From Alistipes sp. (GTDB lineage Bacteria > Bacteroidota > Bacteroidia > Bacteroidales > Rikenellaceae), in contig JAFTVX010000011.1 in the NCBI GenBank assembly GCA_017465575.1, positions 1 through 64,000 of the forward strand: 64,000 nt of DNA. The letters run 5' to 3'. A model generated the notes under the pieces. That model saw nothing but the letters and a program-made list of their open reading frames with translations. It was not told the DNA's origin and made no database searches. The position numbers and the translations under genes were made by a program. Positions 1 to 7,631 of this stretch are shown here, in pieces. Position 1 is the stretch's first letter. Every line of letters begins with the position of its first letter.

Positions 1-168
1 ATTGTAAAAAATTAAAATGTTTTGTTAGAGTCCTGACTGTTTCATTTTCCTAAAAGGAAATTGACAGATAAATACTACACTTTTCTCTCAATATGTTAAA
101 ACCAGTAAATCAAAGAACCGTTTTTAATCCACTTTCAAGCACTCATTTTTTGAGGCGGGAAAGTGGTG
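1..168 (-). promoter_or_regulatory. Leader of an rRNA operon whose 16S gene lies just outside the window
   Basis: Read on the minus strand this stretch lies downstream of three strong tandem promoters and runs to the window edge ending in TTTTTTACAAT. In Bacteroidales an AT-rich leader ending this way directly precedes the 16S rRNA 5' end (GGAGAGTTTGATC). The 16S gene itself is not visible, so its presence is inferred from promoter strength, the tandem arrangement and the absence of any ORF. The rest of the 1-567 gap holds the three promoters and AT-rich DNA (427-567) in which nothing else is recognisable. Confidence 0.65.
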
Positions 169-200
169 CAAAGGTAAGGCAAATTTTTCGAACCACCAAA
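169..200 (-). promoter_or_regulatory. rRNA-type promoter, proximal copy
   Basis: Minus strand -7 element TACCTTTG (169-176) and -33 element TTTG (197-200), 20 bp apart, matching the Bacteroidetes consensus. An A/T-tract upstream region (201-230, TTTTTTGAAAAAAG on the minus strand) resembles an UP element. Confidence 0.8.
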
Positions 201-279
201 TTTTTTGGAAACTTTTTTCAAAAAACTTTTTCTTAAGAACCTTTGTCGCTCGTCGCCGTTTTAGAGGCGAAAGCGGGTG

Positions 280-311
280 CAAAGATAAAGCATCTTTTTG
301 AAACCACCAAA
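280..311 (-). promoter_or_regulatory. rRNA-type promoter, middle copy
   Basis: Minus strand -7 TATCTTTG (280-287) and -33 TTTG (308-311) with a 20 bp spacer. It lies 111 bp from the proximal copy, and the -33 region and its A/T-tract are almost the same sequence, so the two look like a tandem duplication. Confidence 0.8.
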
Positions 312-395
312 TTTTTTGGAAACTTTTTTCAAAAAATTTATTTCTAAGAACCTCTGCTACTCTCAGTCAGGTGTTATCCTTTCTGATTGCGGGTG

Positions 396-426
396 CAAAG
401 GTAGCGCTTTATTTTTATTCTCCAAA
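396..426 (-). promoter_or_regulatory. rRNA-type promoter, distal copy
   Basis: Minus strand -7 TACCTTTG (396-403) and -33 TTTG (423-426), spacer 19 bp. More diverged than the other two copies, but in the same orientation and 116 bp further upstream. Confidence 0.75.
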
Positions 427-567
427 CATTTTGTGAACTTTTTTTCACACTATTTTTAGCTTGTGTCGCTTAACACACATTATATCAATGCGTTACACGG
501 AATAAAAATTTTCACGCCACATACTTCCTTTATTATATATATAAATATAGGTATAGGAATATGGTTT

Positions 568-1296
568 TTATCGCACCGTCTTTGCCTCGAGTACAACAAA
601 TCTTGGGAAAAGGATATTATTCTCGATATGGATATGCTCGAAAAGTGAATCCATAAACTCCTCGAGCTCCGCCAACATTAGTCGATAACTGGCACAAGCA
701 TCAGCGGGAGCCTCGAAATTATTCATCAGTTTCTGGATAAATTTATAGCGCACGCCCTCGTCGTGATGCTCGTGGTGCATCTGTCGAATGGGGTTTGCCA
801 CCGTACCGCAGTGCATCTGTTGCATCGTTGCACCTCGCATATTTGCATCAAAAAGTTCGTAGCAGTAGGGAAACAACACTCGCTCCTCTTTCAAAAGATG
901 ATTTTCCAAGTCGTCGAGCGAGAGGCGAAGGTGGTCGATAAGTTCGTAGAGTTCGGGGTGTCGCTCACCGCGATTAGCTGCCACCCTCTCGACCAAGGCG
1001 AGAAGCTCGGGACCCTTGGTGCGGATACCACGATGGTGAATCTTGAGGACATAGTCGATAAGCAGGTCGGTAGGCCAACTATCAAAGGGGATAGAGTAAC
1101 CCTCTGTGGCAGGAGCATTGAGTGCCTCGACCACCCTATCGATATCGACACCCGCCATACGGCAAGCCTCGGCAAGCGTAGCGTTGCCACCACAGCAGAA
1201 GTCGATACCGAAATATTTGAATATACGCGCCGTTGCAAAGTCCTGATTAACAATTGATGCCACGGTGCACTGAGCGATAGAATTTGATGCAGTCAT
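568..1296 (-). CDS. ric: Iron-sulfur cluster repair di-iron protein (RIC/YtfE/ScdA family)
   Basis: Cytoplasmic di-iron protein thought to restore Fe-S clusters damaged by nitric oxide or oxidants. The 242-residue length fits the family. An N-terminal ScdA_N-like domain carries the paired cysteines of CCGG (residues 34-37). The hemerythrin-like four-helix part follows, with metal ligands visible as HH (87-88), H133 with EE 137-138, the HHEHHDEG cluster (174-181) and HIHIEN (221-226). The gene stands alone, with a good promoter at 1332-1362. Family assignment is firm; the stress that induces it cannot be read from the sequence. Confidence 0.93.
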   Translation of the reverse strand: MTASNSIAQCTVASIVNQDFATARIFKYFGIDFCCGGNATLAEACRMAGVDIDRVVEALNAPATEGYSIPFDSWPTDLLIDYVLKIHHRGIRTKGPELLALVERVAANRGERHPELYELIDHLRLSLDDLENHLLKEERVLFPYCYELFDANMRGATMQQMHCGTVANPIRQMHHEHHDEGVRYKFIQKLMNNFEAPADACASYRLMLAELEEFMDSLFEHIHIENNILFPRFVVLEAKTVR

Positions 1297-1331
1297 ATAT
1301 TTTTAGTTTTTTAGTTTATCTTTTTCGCTTG

Positions 1332-1362
1332 CAAAGATAGTACAAAAACTAAAGCTGTCAAA
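1332..1362 (-). promoter_or_regulatory. Promoter of ric
   Basis: Minus strand -7 TATCTTTG (1332-1339) and -33 TTTG (1359-1362), spacer 19 bp, about 36 bp upstream of the ric start codon. Confidence 0.75.
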
Positions 1363-1489
1363 TCGGAAATTCTTATCACACAATAAGTACATATTATATA
1401 GCAAAAAGCTGTAATACAAAGATTACATCAAGCCAAAGAACATTTTATATTTAGGTAAAATACTTTTCGTCTTATTGTCCTGTCGTCTT

Positions 1490-1590
1490 AATGGCTCTCT
1501 CGTCTCTTTCAAGAATGAGTTAAAATGAGTTACTATGAGTTAAAATGGGTTAAAATGTTTTTTTAGCGGAAGTTTCTAAAAACTAACAAC
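1490..1590 (+). repeat. Composite intergenic repeat (GTCTTAA word plus GGGTTAAAATG module)
   Basis: The stretch begins with the CGTCTTATTGTCCTGTCGTC word. It continues with degenerate GAGTTAAAATG words (1514-1557), then AGCGGAAGTTT, and ends in CTAAAAACTAACAAC. The same modules recur in the same order near 12.5, 16.8, 41.2, 46.4, 59.7 and 59.9 kb. The remainder of the 1297-1676 gap holds the ric promoter and AT-rich DNA. Confidence 0.75.
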
Positions 1591-1598
1591 TTAAAACC

Positions 1599-1629
1599 TT
1601 GCATAATTCCCAAACTTTTCCTATCTTTG
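1599..1629 (+). promoter_or_regulatory. Promoter of the TPR regulator gene
   Basis: -33-like CTTG (TTG at 1599-1601), 20 bp, then -7 TATCTTTG (1622-1629). It predicts transcription from about 1636, upstream of every plausible start codon of the next gene. Confidence 0.7.
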
Positions 1630-1718
1630 TACTATAATGGAGAGTGTGCGGATGTGTGGGATTTTAAGATGGGGAGATGGAGATGAGGATATTAAGATAT
1701 GAAGTTGGAGGTCGTGTT

Positions 1719-3413
1719 ATGATGAAGTTGTCTACTGGAAAATCGAGCAAGTTTATGGTGCGTGGTAAGGTGCTTTTTACCGCCTTGGTAGTGTGTACCG
1801 TTATGGCGGTGGGTTGTGCGACGGATAGGCAGACGGCGGAGAAGATTAGCCATGCCGAGGAGATTGTGATGGAGTTGCCCGACTCGGCGTTAAGGGTGGC
1901 GCAGAGCATCGACCCCGAGGCGGTGCGCGGTAAGCACGACCGTGCGCACTATCTGCTTGTTGCTGCCGAGGCGCACTACTACAGTCGTCTTGCTGTAGAC
2001 CGAGACTCAATCGCACAACCCATATTCGACTACTATATCGAGAGTGATAATCACGCCGAGCGTGCCCGCGCGATGTACCAACACGCCCTTGTTATGCAGT
2101 CCGAGGGCGATAATGCTCGCGCTATGTACTCACTTTTGGAGGCTGAAAAGTCGCTCTCGCACCTCGATAATCCTCGCCTTTCAGGTCTTGTGCATCGCAC
2201 CAAGGGTGAGATTTATGGTGCAGAGTGTCTATTTCAAAACGCCTTAGAGGAGTATCAAAAATCTAAAGAGTGCTTTGATAAGGTAGACTTGCAATTTCAT
2301 AGTGCCTATGCATTATACAATATTGCAACGGCATACAATAAGTTAAGAGATTTTGATAGCGCTATAAAATACCTAATTTTAGCAGAAACAAAATTTTATG
2401 TACTTGGATATAATTCTTACCTCTATAATGTTCAGATAAGGTTATGTTATATTTATCTCGAAATTGGTGATTTTGAAAAATGCTTGCAAGTATTTCAAAG
2501 AATTGATAAAAGTGCAAATATTGGTTATAGTTATTGCGACTATTACTGTATATATGCCATTCTTTCAGCTCATTCTGGTAATTTCGATGATGCAAAAACT
2601 TATATAAGTAAAGCTAAAACTGAGCAGATAATCAATCCAATGCAACTTGCATACTCTGAATATAAAATTATGAAGATATGTGGAGACGATAGTGATGCAC
2701 TGACTATGTATAGGGAGATGATTGCAGAACAAGATAAATTCGTCTTTAATGCCATAAATAACTCTTTGCTACAGAGTCAGGTTGATCTGCTATCTGGTCA
2801 AGTAGCGAGTGCAAAGGAGATTCAGCAGAAGACTCGACTTATAAATTATCTGTTTGCTATAATCTCTGCCACTATTGTATTACTATTTATATATTATATA
2901 AGGAACAGACAGCGTAAACACCAAGCGGAGATAGCACAAAGTATGGCGATAGCATCAGAACTTCGCAATATTCTTACACTTAAAGATAGTGAGATTCTAA
3001 GTCAGCAAAACATCATAGAGCAGCTCTTTGCTTCGCGTTTCGACACTATCGATAAGCTGAGTTGTGCCTATTTTGAGGCCCAAGGTTTTAATAACGAGAA
3101 ACAGAGAATCTATCATGAGGTATCATCATTGATTGATGATATTAGTCGCGATAAAAAAGCGATTAAGAAGATGGAGGATTTTGTGGATACCTACAAAGAT
3201 AGCCTAATGACAAAATTCCGTTCTTCAATTCCAAATGCTACGGAAGACGATACGCAACTTTTCTTATATATGGCACTCGGTTTCTCTCCTCGTGCTATAA
3301 GCATATTTATGAAAAAGAGTGTAGAAGCTGTATATAATCTTAAATCTCGACTGCGTCATAAGATAATAAAGAGTAATTCTCAATATAAAGAAAAGCTTCT
3401 TGGCGCAATGTAA
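1719..3413 (+). CDS. Membrane-anchored TPR protein with C-terminal LuxR-like helix-turn-helix
   Basis: An N-terminal hydrophobic segment ends in a lipobox-like MAVGC. TPR-like helical pairs follow over the next ~330 residues, then one transmembrane helix (about residues 382-400, LINYLFAIISATIVLLFIYY), a coiled coil, and a C-terminal helix-turn-helix (ALGFSPRAISIFMKKS...NLKSRLRHK) of the kind that reads DNA. Proteins with periplasmic TPRs and a cytoplasmic HTH are common local regulators in Bacteroidetes. I chose ATG 1719 because GGAGG lies 7 bases before it; ATG at 1677 or 1758 is possible. The first ~500 bp are GC-rich like the chromosome, while the DNA after ~2240 is markedly AT-rich. It may control the DUF3244/C10/lipoprotein genes downstream, an inference from position only. 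Confidence 0.8.
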   Translation: MMKLSTGKSSKFMVRGKVLFTALVVCTVMAVGCATDRQTAEKISHAEEIVMELPDSALRVAQSIDPEAVRGKHDRAHYLLVAAEAHYYSRLAVDRDSIAQPIFDYYIESDNHAERARAMYQHALVMQSEGDNARAMYSLLEAEKSLSHLDNPRLSGLVHRTKGEIYGAECLFQNALEEYQKSKECFDKVDLQFHSAYALYNIATAYNKLRDFDSAIKYLILAETKFYVLGYNSYLYNVQIRLCYIYLEIGDFEKCLQVFQRIDKSANIGYSYCDYYCIYAILSAHSGNFDDAKTYISKAKTEQIINPMQLAYSEYKIMKICGDDSDALTMYREMIAEQDKFVFNAINNSLLQSQVDLLSGQVASAKEIQQKTRLINYLFAIISATIVLLFIYYIRNRQRKHQAEIAQSMAIASELRNILTLKDSEILSQQNIIEQLFASRFDTIDKLSCAYFEAQGFNNEKQRIYHEVSSLIDDISRDKKAIKKMEDFVDTYKDSLMTKFRSSIPNATEDDTQLFLYMALGFSPRAISIFMKKSVEAVYNLKSRLRHKIIKSNSQYKEKLLGAM

Positions 3414-3499
3414 TAACTTGTTGATTTTCAGCAATCTACTGCGCAACATTTATACATTATATGTAATTGGTTGATATTCAACCAGTTGTGATTATGCTA

Positions 3500-3540
3500 A
3501 ATAGGCTGATAGATTTTAATTTCTATCAGCCTATTTATTT
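3500..3540 (+). terminator. Intrinsic terminator after the TPR regulator
   Basis: 13-bp perfect stem AATAGGCTGATAG (3500-3512) with its complement at 3523-3535, followed by TATTTTATT. The hairpin separates the regulator from the DUF3244 operon. Confidence 0.85.
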
Positions 3541-3620
3541 TATTGATTATCAAAGTTTTATAATTATGCAGTGATAGATTTTTGAGGGTGTAAATTTAAG
3601 GTTTTAACATGATATTGCAG

Positions 3621-3628
3621 TAACTTTG
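3621..3628 (+). promoter_or_regulatory. Probable promoter of the DUF3244/C10 operon
   Basis: TAACTTTG fits the -7 consensus 34 bp before the start codon. No clear TTTG is seen 20 bp upstream, so an activator may be needed, possibly the preceding regulator (inference). Confidence 0.5.
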
Positions 3629-3661
3629 CAGTAGGTTAAACGATCCCAAAATCTTTATGTT

Positions 3662-4030
3662 ATGAGAAAGCTAATTATTCTTTTATCTGCAATTTTAATT
3701 GCATCGGTGGCAATTGCGGATAATCCGAAGCAAACGATTCCTATTGACCCTATTCCGATTAACCCAGATCCATTAAATCCGAATCCCAAGCCTCTCTCAC
3801 TTCGTTCGGATATTGAGGCAAGCTACTTTAATGGTGCATTGACCGTGGTATTTAATGCCGATTTGGGTGATGCCGATATCGTAGTTAGCAACCTTACAAC
3901 TGGTGATATGTGGAGCGATAGTGTTTCGGGCGTTGGCACAACAACACTACTCCTCTCGGGCGATGGGGGTTATTATGAGATTCTAATCTACACCGATTGT
4001 GGCGAATATTCGGGAGAGTTTGAGATTTAG
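3662..4030 (+). CDS. Small secreted DUF3244-like protein
   Basis: A 122-residue protein with a cleavable signal peptide (residues 1-19, ending AIA), a proline/asparagine-rich linker with repeated NPDP/NPNP words (about 24-43), and a beta-rich domain. The domain resembles DUF3244, a fold found beside C10 cysteine peptidases in Bacteroidetes (motif: hydrophobic strands ending GGYYEILIYTDCGEYSGEFEI-like). Such small partners are often suspected protease inhibitors. It is directly followed by the C10-like lipoprotein, which supports that reading, but no function is shown here. Confidence 0.7.
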   Translation: MRKLIILLSAILIASVAIADNPKQTIPIDPIPINPDPLNPNPKPLSLRSDIEASYFNGALTVVFNADLGDADIVVSNLTTGDMWSDSVSGVGTTTLLLSGDGGYYEILIYTDCGEYSGEFEI

Positions 4031-4035
4031 AAAAC

Positions 4036-4084
4036 GGCTGACCACTCCGCGCTATCGCAAACGACATAGCGCGGAGCATCAGCC
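4036..4084 (+). other. Strong intra-operon hairpin
   Basis: GGCTGA-CTCCGCGCTAT (4036-4055) pairs with ATAGCGCGGAG-TCAGCC (4066-4084) around a 10-base loop. No T-run follows, so it is more likely a processing or mRNA-stability element between the DUF3244 gene and the C10-like gene than a terminator. Confidence 0.6.
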
Positions 4085-4188
4085 CTTGGAGCACTTCGGA
4101 CTCGGTATTCGCAGCTATTTTGTAGAGAAAGTTACTCTAAAAAACAAAATAACGAAGATAAATAACAAACCTTAAAACTAAAAGAATT

Positions 4189-5535
4189 ATGAAAAAACTT
4201 CTATTATCATTGGCCATTGTAGCAGTAGCTGCTGCATCGTGTCAGAAGGATGTTGTTTACAACGACATACAGAAAGAGAATGAGAGTGTAGAACTTACCG
4301 CTACACGAAGCTATGATGAGGCATTGAAAATCGCCGAGAGTGCACTCTCGCTTTTAGAGGGAGAGGATACTCGTTCTGCAAAGAAGCGTGTAATTAAGCG
4401 TATGGAGGGTCAGACCGTATTGCGCCCTGTAACACGCGGTAGTGAAACTGCCGAGGAGCCTATTATGTATGTTTTCAATAACGAGAACGACGAGGGCTTT
4501 ACCGTAGTTGCAGCAGACCGCTCAAGACAGCCACTTATCGCAGTTACAGAGGAAGGCAATTATACTTATGGTGAGCCGACAGGTGTTGAGCCATTCGACC
4601 TTTTAATGGAGGATGTAGCAACTACATTAGCACTGTATCCTGATGAGCCATTAGCAATTATGCAGGTGCATTCTGACACTTTAAACTATGGTCATGCCCC
4701 AATTATTAATATTCAGTGGGGAACAGAGGGTATATATGGAGCACTCTTCCCTGATGGTAAGGCTTATGCAGAAACTCCCGCAATAGCCCAAACTCTAATG
4801 GGAGTATATACTGACGAATCTTATACCGTAACCATCCCTGGTCATGAACTATATGGACAGAGTGTCCCATTTGATAAGGTCTCAATGCGAAAGCACATAA
4901 GAAACAATTATCATCCGATATTTGTAGGTGTTGATACCACGGCTATTCATGATATGATTTCTTTGCTATATAGAGAGATTGGTCAGAGATTGAGCGAAGA
5001 GTCAAATATCTCTTTGACACGAAAGAATAGATCGATGTCGATGTCTGATATCCATACAGTATTATCATCATTTGGCTGTCATCTCAGCGATATAGATAAT
5101 TACACAGAGGAAAGCTTTACTTTTAGACCAAATGCTCCATATCATAGTTACAGAGATGATATTCTTGTTATACAAGGCAGTTTGGATAATTATGAGGAAA
5201 TGGAAAATGGCCTATATATTCATACTTGGATTGCTACTGGTATTCAGGACTTGAGGCATGACTACATAACATACGGATTAAATAAGTTCTATAATCCTAC
5301 GCACCCTGATCCTTATGGCTATACTGAGATAAGTAGAGTTGAGATGCAAGATGTTTTACTATACATGAATTGGGGATTTGATGGAATTGGCAATGGTTGG
5401 TTCTACAGAGGGTGTTTTGATATGAGCGAGCGACAGTACATGAATAGTGCCTTGCACTCTCCTTCTGGCGAGTACGATTATAATTTCTCAGATATTAGTT
5501 TCTTCTTAGCAGAAGAGTATCCACTAGTAATGTAA
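4189..5535 (+). CDS. C10 (streptopain-like) family lipoprotein lacking the catalytic cysteine
   Basis: A 448-residue protein with a lipoprotein signal (AVAAASC, Cys18), a Spi/C10 propeptide-like region (about 38-150) and a C10 peptidase fold. Landmarks are IQWG (175-178), the helix AETPAIAQTLM (194-204), HTW (345-347) and MNWGFDG (393-399). In active C10 enzymes the helix reads GCVATA.AQ, with the nucleophilic Cys seven residues before the Gln. Here that position is Ala194, while the His (H345) and the NWG tryptophan loop are kept. It is therefore probably an inactive pseudo-peptidase that may bind peptides or inhibitors. It shares an operon with the DUF3244 protein upstream and a lipoprotein 3 bp downstream. 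Confidence 0.8.
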   Translation: MKKLLLSLAIVAVAAASCQKDVVYNDIQKENESVELTATRSYDEALKIAESALSLLEGEDTRSAKKRVIKRMEGQTVLRPVTRGSETAEEPIMYVFNNENDEGFTVVAADRSRQPLIAVTEEGNYTYGEPTGVEPFDLLMEDVATTLALYPDEPLAIMQVHSDTLNYGHAPIINIQWGTEGIYGALFPDGKAYAETPAIAQTLMGVYTDESYTVTIPGHELYGQSVPFDKVSMRKHIRNNYHPIFVGVDTTAIHDMISLLYREIGQRLSEESNISLTRKNRSMSMSDIHTVLSSFGCHLSDIDNYTEESFTFRPNAPYHSYRDDILVIQGSLDNYEEMENGLYIHTWIATGIQDLRHDYITYGLNKFYNPTHPDPYGYTEISRVEMQDVLLYMNWGFDGIGNGWFYRGCFDMSERQYMNSALHSPSGEYDYNFSDISFFLAEEYPLVM

Positions 5536-5538
5536 TGC

Positions 5539-7170
5539 ATGAGCCTAATGAAGAGATTGTTAAGTTTTATCCTTATCGCAGGCCTTTTTGCCTGCGGTAA
5601 GGAGCCTGAGGTTATTGAGCCCAATCCTCCACTTTATCAAAATTTATATGTATCGCCATCAGGAAATGTAAGAATTACTCATACTCCCAGAGCAGAATTT
5701 GAAGAGCATTTTATAGGCAAGATTTGGAATCTAACTGGCGCATACACTGTGTCGGATTCGGGTGTCGTATCTCGCGAGAACCTGATTTCTATATACAAAC
5801 CCGAGATGACACTCTCGAATAGCCTTCAAACGATTTCGGTTGAGGATGGAAGAGGTACTATATACTATAGCAATATCTATTATCATGGCCTAACATGGGA
5901 TTATACCTCTGATTCGAAATTAACATTGGTGTACGATCCAGGTCTTTACTCGTTGGATAAAAATCCATATAGCGAAATAGATGTAGCCCTCCAGGTAATG
6001 GGAATTGATGAGAAATCATTGACTATTATGCAATTGAAGAATGGCGTTCTTGATGATGGCCTTGCTGCTATTTTATATAGATACGAGCCTCGAGAGTTGG
6101 GAAATTTAGAGAATTCAAAGCCTTGGTTATCAGGTGGTGATTATATCAACACCTGGCCAATTCTTAAGGATCAGATGCTTGTTATAGACCGAATATATAA
6201 AAAAACAGAGAGTGGTTATGAGATCTTTAGAGAGCAATACAACTTTTTAGCAGATTGGTATAACGATGTTTTTAAGATAGCTTTCTATGACAACGGAGAG
6301 ACATACTATGCTGAAAAGGAAACTATTCTTAGGGAAATAGATTATAGTATATGGGTAAGATATGACCCCAAGGATTATTCCTTTGATGAGGAGAACGGAA
6401 TCATCCATCTTACAGATAAAGATGGTAAAACATATCAGGCTAAGTTCTTACAAGATTATAACGGTCATATCGTCATAGAAGGTAATTTGGGCATCACATC
6501 TCTTTTGGATTACGAGCCAGATGCAACATATATTTATATTGGAGAGATTGACTCTGCAAAGGCGAGAAAGAAGTTTGATTTGCTTGACCCTGCTTGGTCT
6601 TGTATGCTCTTCGAAGATAGCCAAAAATTGGTAGACAATGTGAAAGAGATTGACGACGAACGATTCGTTCAGATGTTGAAAAAGACATACAATAGTTGTG
6701 CATTAGGCACAGCTTGTTCTTGGACACGCCAGACAAATGGCGAATGGGTCAATGATTATGGTGGACCGTTAAGATGTTCGTTCTGGTATCTTATGACAGA
6801 TGATAATACTGGCCATGGTCTCTATAGTTGCTGCGGTGCAGGAGAGATTATGGAGGCTGTTGGTGCCGGCACTCCCGAGGGTCATGAGAATATAGATGTT
6901 ACTTTTGAGTGGCGTTATGAGCCAGATACAAATTGCCTAATCTATGATATCCATTTAACTACAAAAGAGGGCCGTGTAGTAGACAAAACAGTTACGGCGG
7001 AGGTTGTTTGGTTTGATGGAGTTTATTGTATGTTGGATGGTAACTTTATGAATATGTACGAAGATGAAGAATATGGTATTCCCACATGCGATGAGACAAC
7101 AATAGTAACCTACGACTACCAACGATTATTCTGGCAGATGATACACCCTGCATATTTAGATGGTGAATAA
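5539..7170 (+). CDS. Lipoprotein of unknown function
   Basis: A 543-residue protein. The signal peptide ends in a clear lipobox (AGLFACGKEPE) with acidic residues shortly after the cysteine, typical of surface-exported Bacteroidetes lipoproteins. The start may be 5539 or the in-frame ATG at 5548. The mature part is beta-rich, with many Tyr, Trp and Asp residues and no family I recognise. It lies 3 bp after the C10-like gene and ends at a strong terminator, so the two are co-transcribed. A role linked to the C10-like protein (substrate, partner or receptor) is inference. Confidence 0.75.
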   Translation: MSLMKRLLSFILIAGLFACGKEPEVIEPNPPLYQNLYVSPSGNVRITHTPRAEFEEHFIGKIWNLTGAYTVSDSGVVSRENLISIYKPEMTLSNSLQTISVEDGRGTIYYSNIYYHGLTWDYTSDSKLTLVYDPGLYSLDKNPYSEIDVALQVMGIDEKSLTIMQLKNGVLDDGLAAILYRYEPRELGNLENSKPWLSGGDYINTWPILKDQMLVIDRIYKKTESGYEIFREQYNFLADWYNDVFKIAFYDNGETYYAEKETILREIDYSIWVRYDPKDYSFDEENGIIHLTDKDGKTYQAKFLQDYNGHIVIEGNLGITSLLDYEPDATYIYIGEIDSAKARKKFDLLDPAWSCMLFEDSQKLVDNVKEIDDERFVQMLKKTYNSCALGTACSWTRQTNGEWVNDYGGPLRCSFWYLMTDDNTGHGLYSCCGAGEIMEAVGAGTPEGHENIDVTFEWRYEPDTNCLIYDIHLTTKEGRVVDKTVTAEVVWFDGVYCMLDGNFMNMYEDEEYGIPTCDETTIVTYDYQRLFWQMIHPAYLDGE

Positions 7171-7187
7171 CTAAGTTTTAGTATTTG

Positions 7188-7226
7188 CAGCCCGACCGTT
7201 TTTTGCGGTCGGGCTGTTTTTGGTTT
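7188..7226 (+). terminator. Intrinsic terminator of the C10/lipoprotein operon
   Basis: CAGCCCGACCG (7188-7198) pairs with CGGTCGGGCTG (7206-7216), followed by TTTTTGGTTTT. Confidence 0.9.
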
Positions 7227-7249
7227 TGTGGGTGGGGGGGGCTGTTGTT

Positions 7250-7521
7250 AGAGTTCAAGGAGGAAACAGGGAGGGCGAAAAGAACAAAGCAAAGAGCAAA
7301 GAGAGAGCAGGCGTTCAGCCAGCGGGCTACGCCCCAAGGGGGAAAAGGGGTAAGAGGGGTAAGAGGGCGCAGTCAGATAGGATTGAATAGGGTTTTACAG
7401 GATTTAATGGGGTAAAGCGCTATCAGCGCGCCCCAAAACCCTATCTCCCTATTGCACCCTATATAATCCCATTGAATCCTATTACTACCTTCCAGTCAGC
7501 ACGACCTAATTTGTCGTCAGA
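7250..7521. repeat. Composite intergenic repeat region
   Basis: The region contains AAAGAGCAAAGAG words, a (GGGGTAAGA) run, and a degenerate inverted arrangement: left arm GATTGAATAGGGTTTT (about 7380), right arm CCCTAT...CATTGAATCCTATTA (about 7440-7483). A CCTTCCAGTCAGCAC element follows (from 7491). No gene is supported here; the 76-codon open frame at 7185-7415 reads through the terminator. Confidence 0.6.
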
Positions 7522-7549
7522 AGGGGTCTAATTTGGTCTCGACACGAGA

Positions 7550-7591
7550 GAGGGCGGATGGGACATACTATGCGTATTTCCCATTCGCCCT
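7550..7591. terminator. Long hairpin at convergent gene ends (shared apical stem, copy 1)
   Basis: GAGGGCGGATGGGA-ATAC (7550-7568) pairs with GTAT-TCCCATTCGCCCTC (7574-7591) around TATGC. It lies between the plus-strand lipoprotein and the minus-strand transporter and probably ends transcription, although the T-run is poor. The apical half matches the hairpin at 26036. Confidence 0.6.
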
Positions 7592-7631
7592 CACGACTGA
7601 AGCGTCGCAGTAGCGCCGCTATCACGATAAA

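Noticed and set aside
463..648. 61-codon open frame opposite the 3' end of ric
   Set aside because: Starts with a non-ATG codon in AT-rich DNA and runs antisense into ric; no conserved features.
763..1257. 164-codon open frame opposite ric
   Set aside because: Antisense shadow of the conserved RIC coding sequence.
7185..7415. 76-codon frame after the C10 operon
   Set aside because: Runs through a strong terminator and repeat words; composition is not coding.
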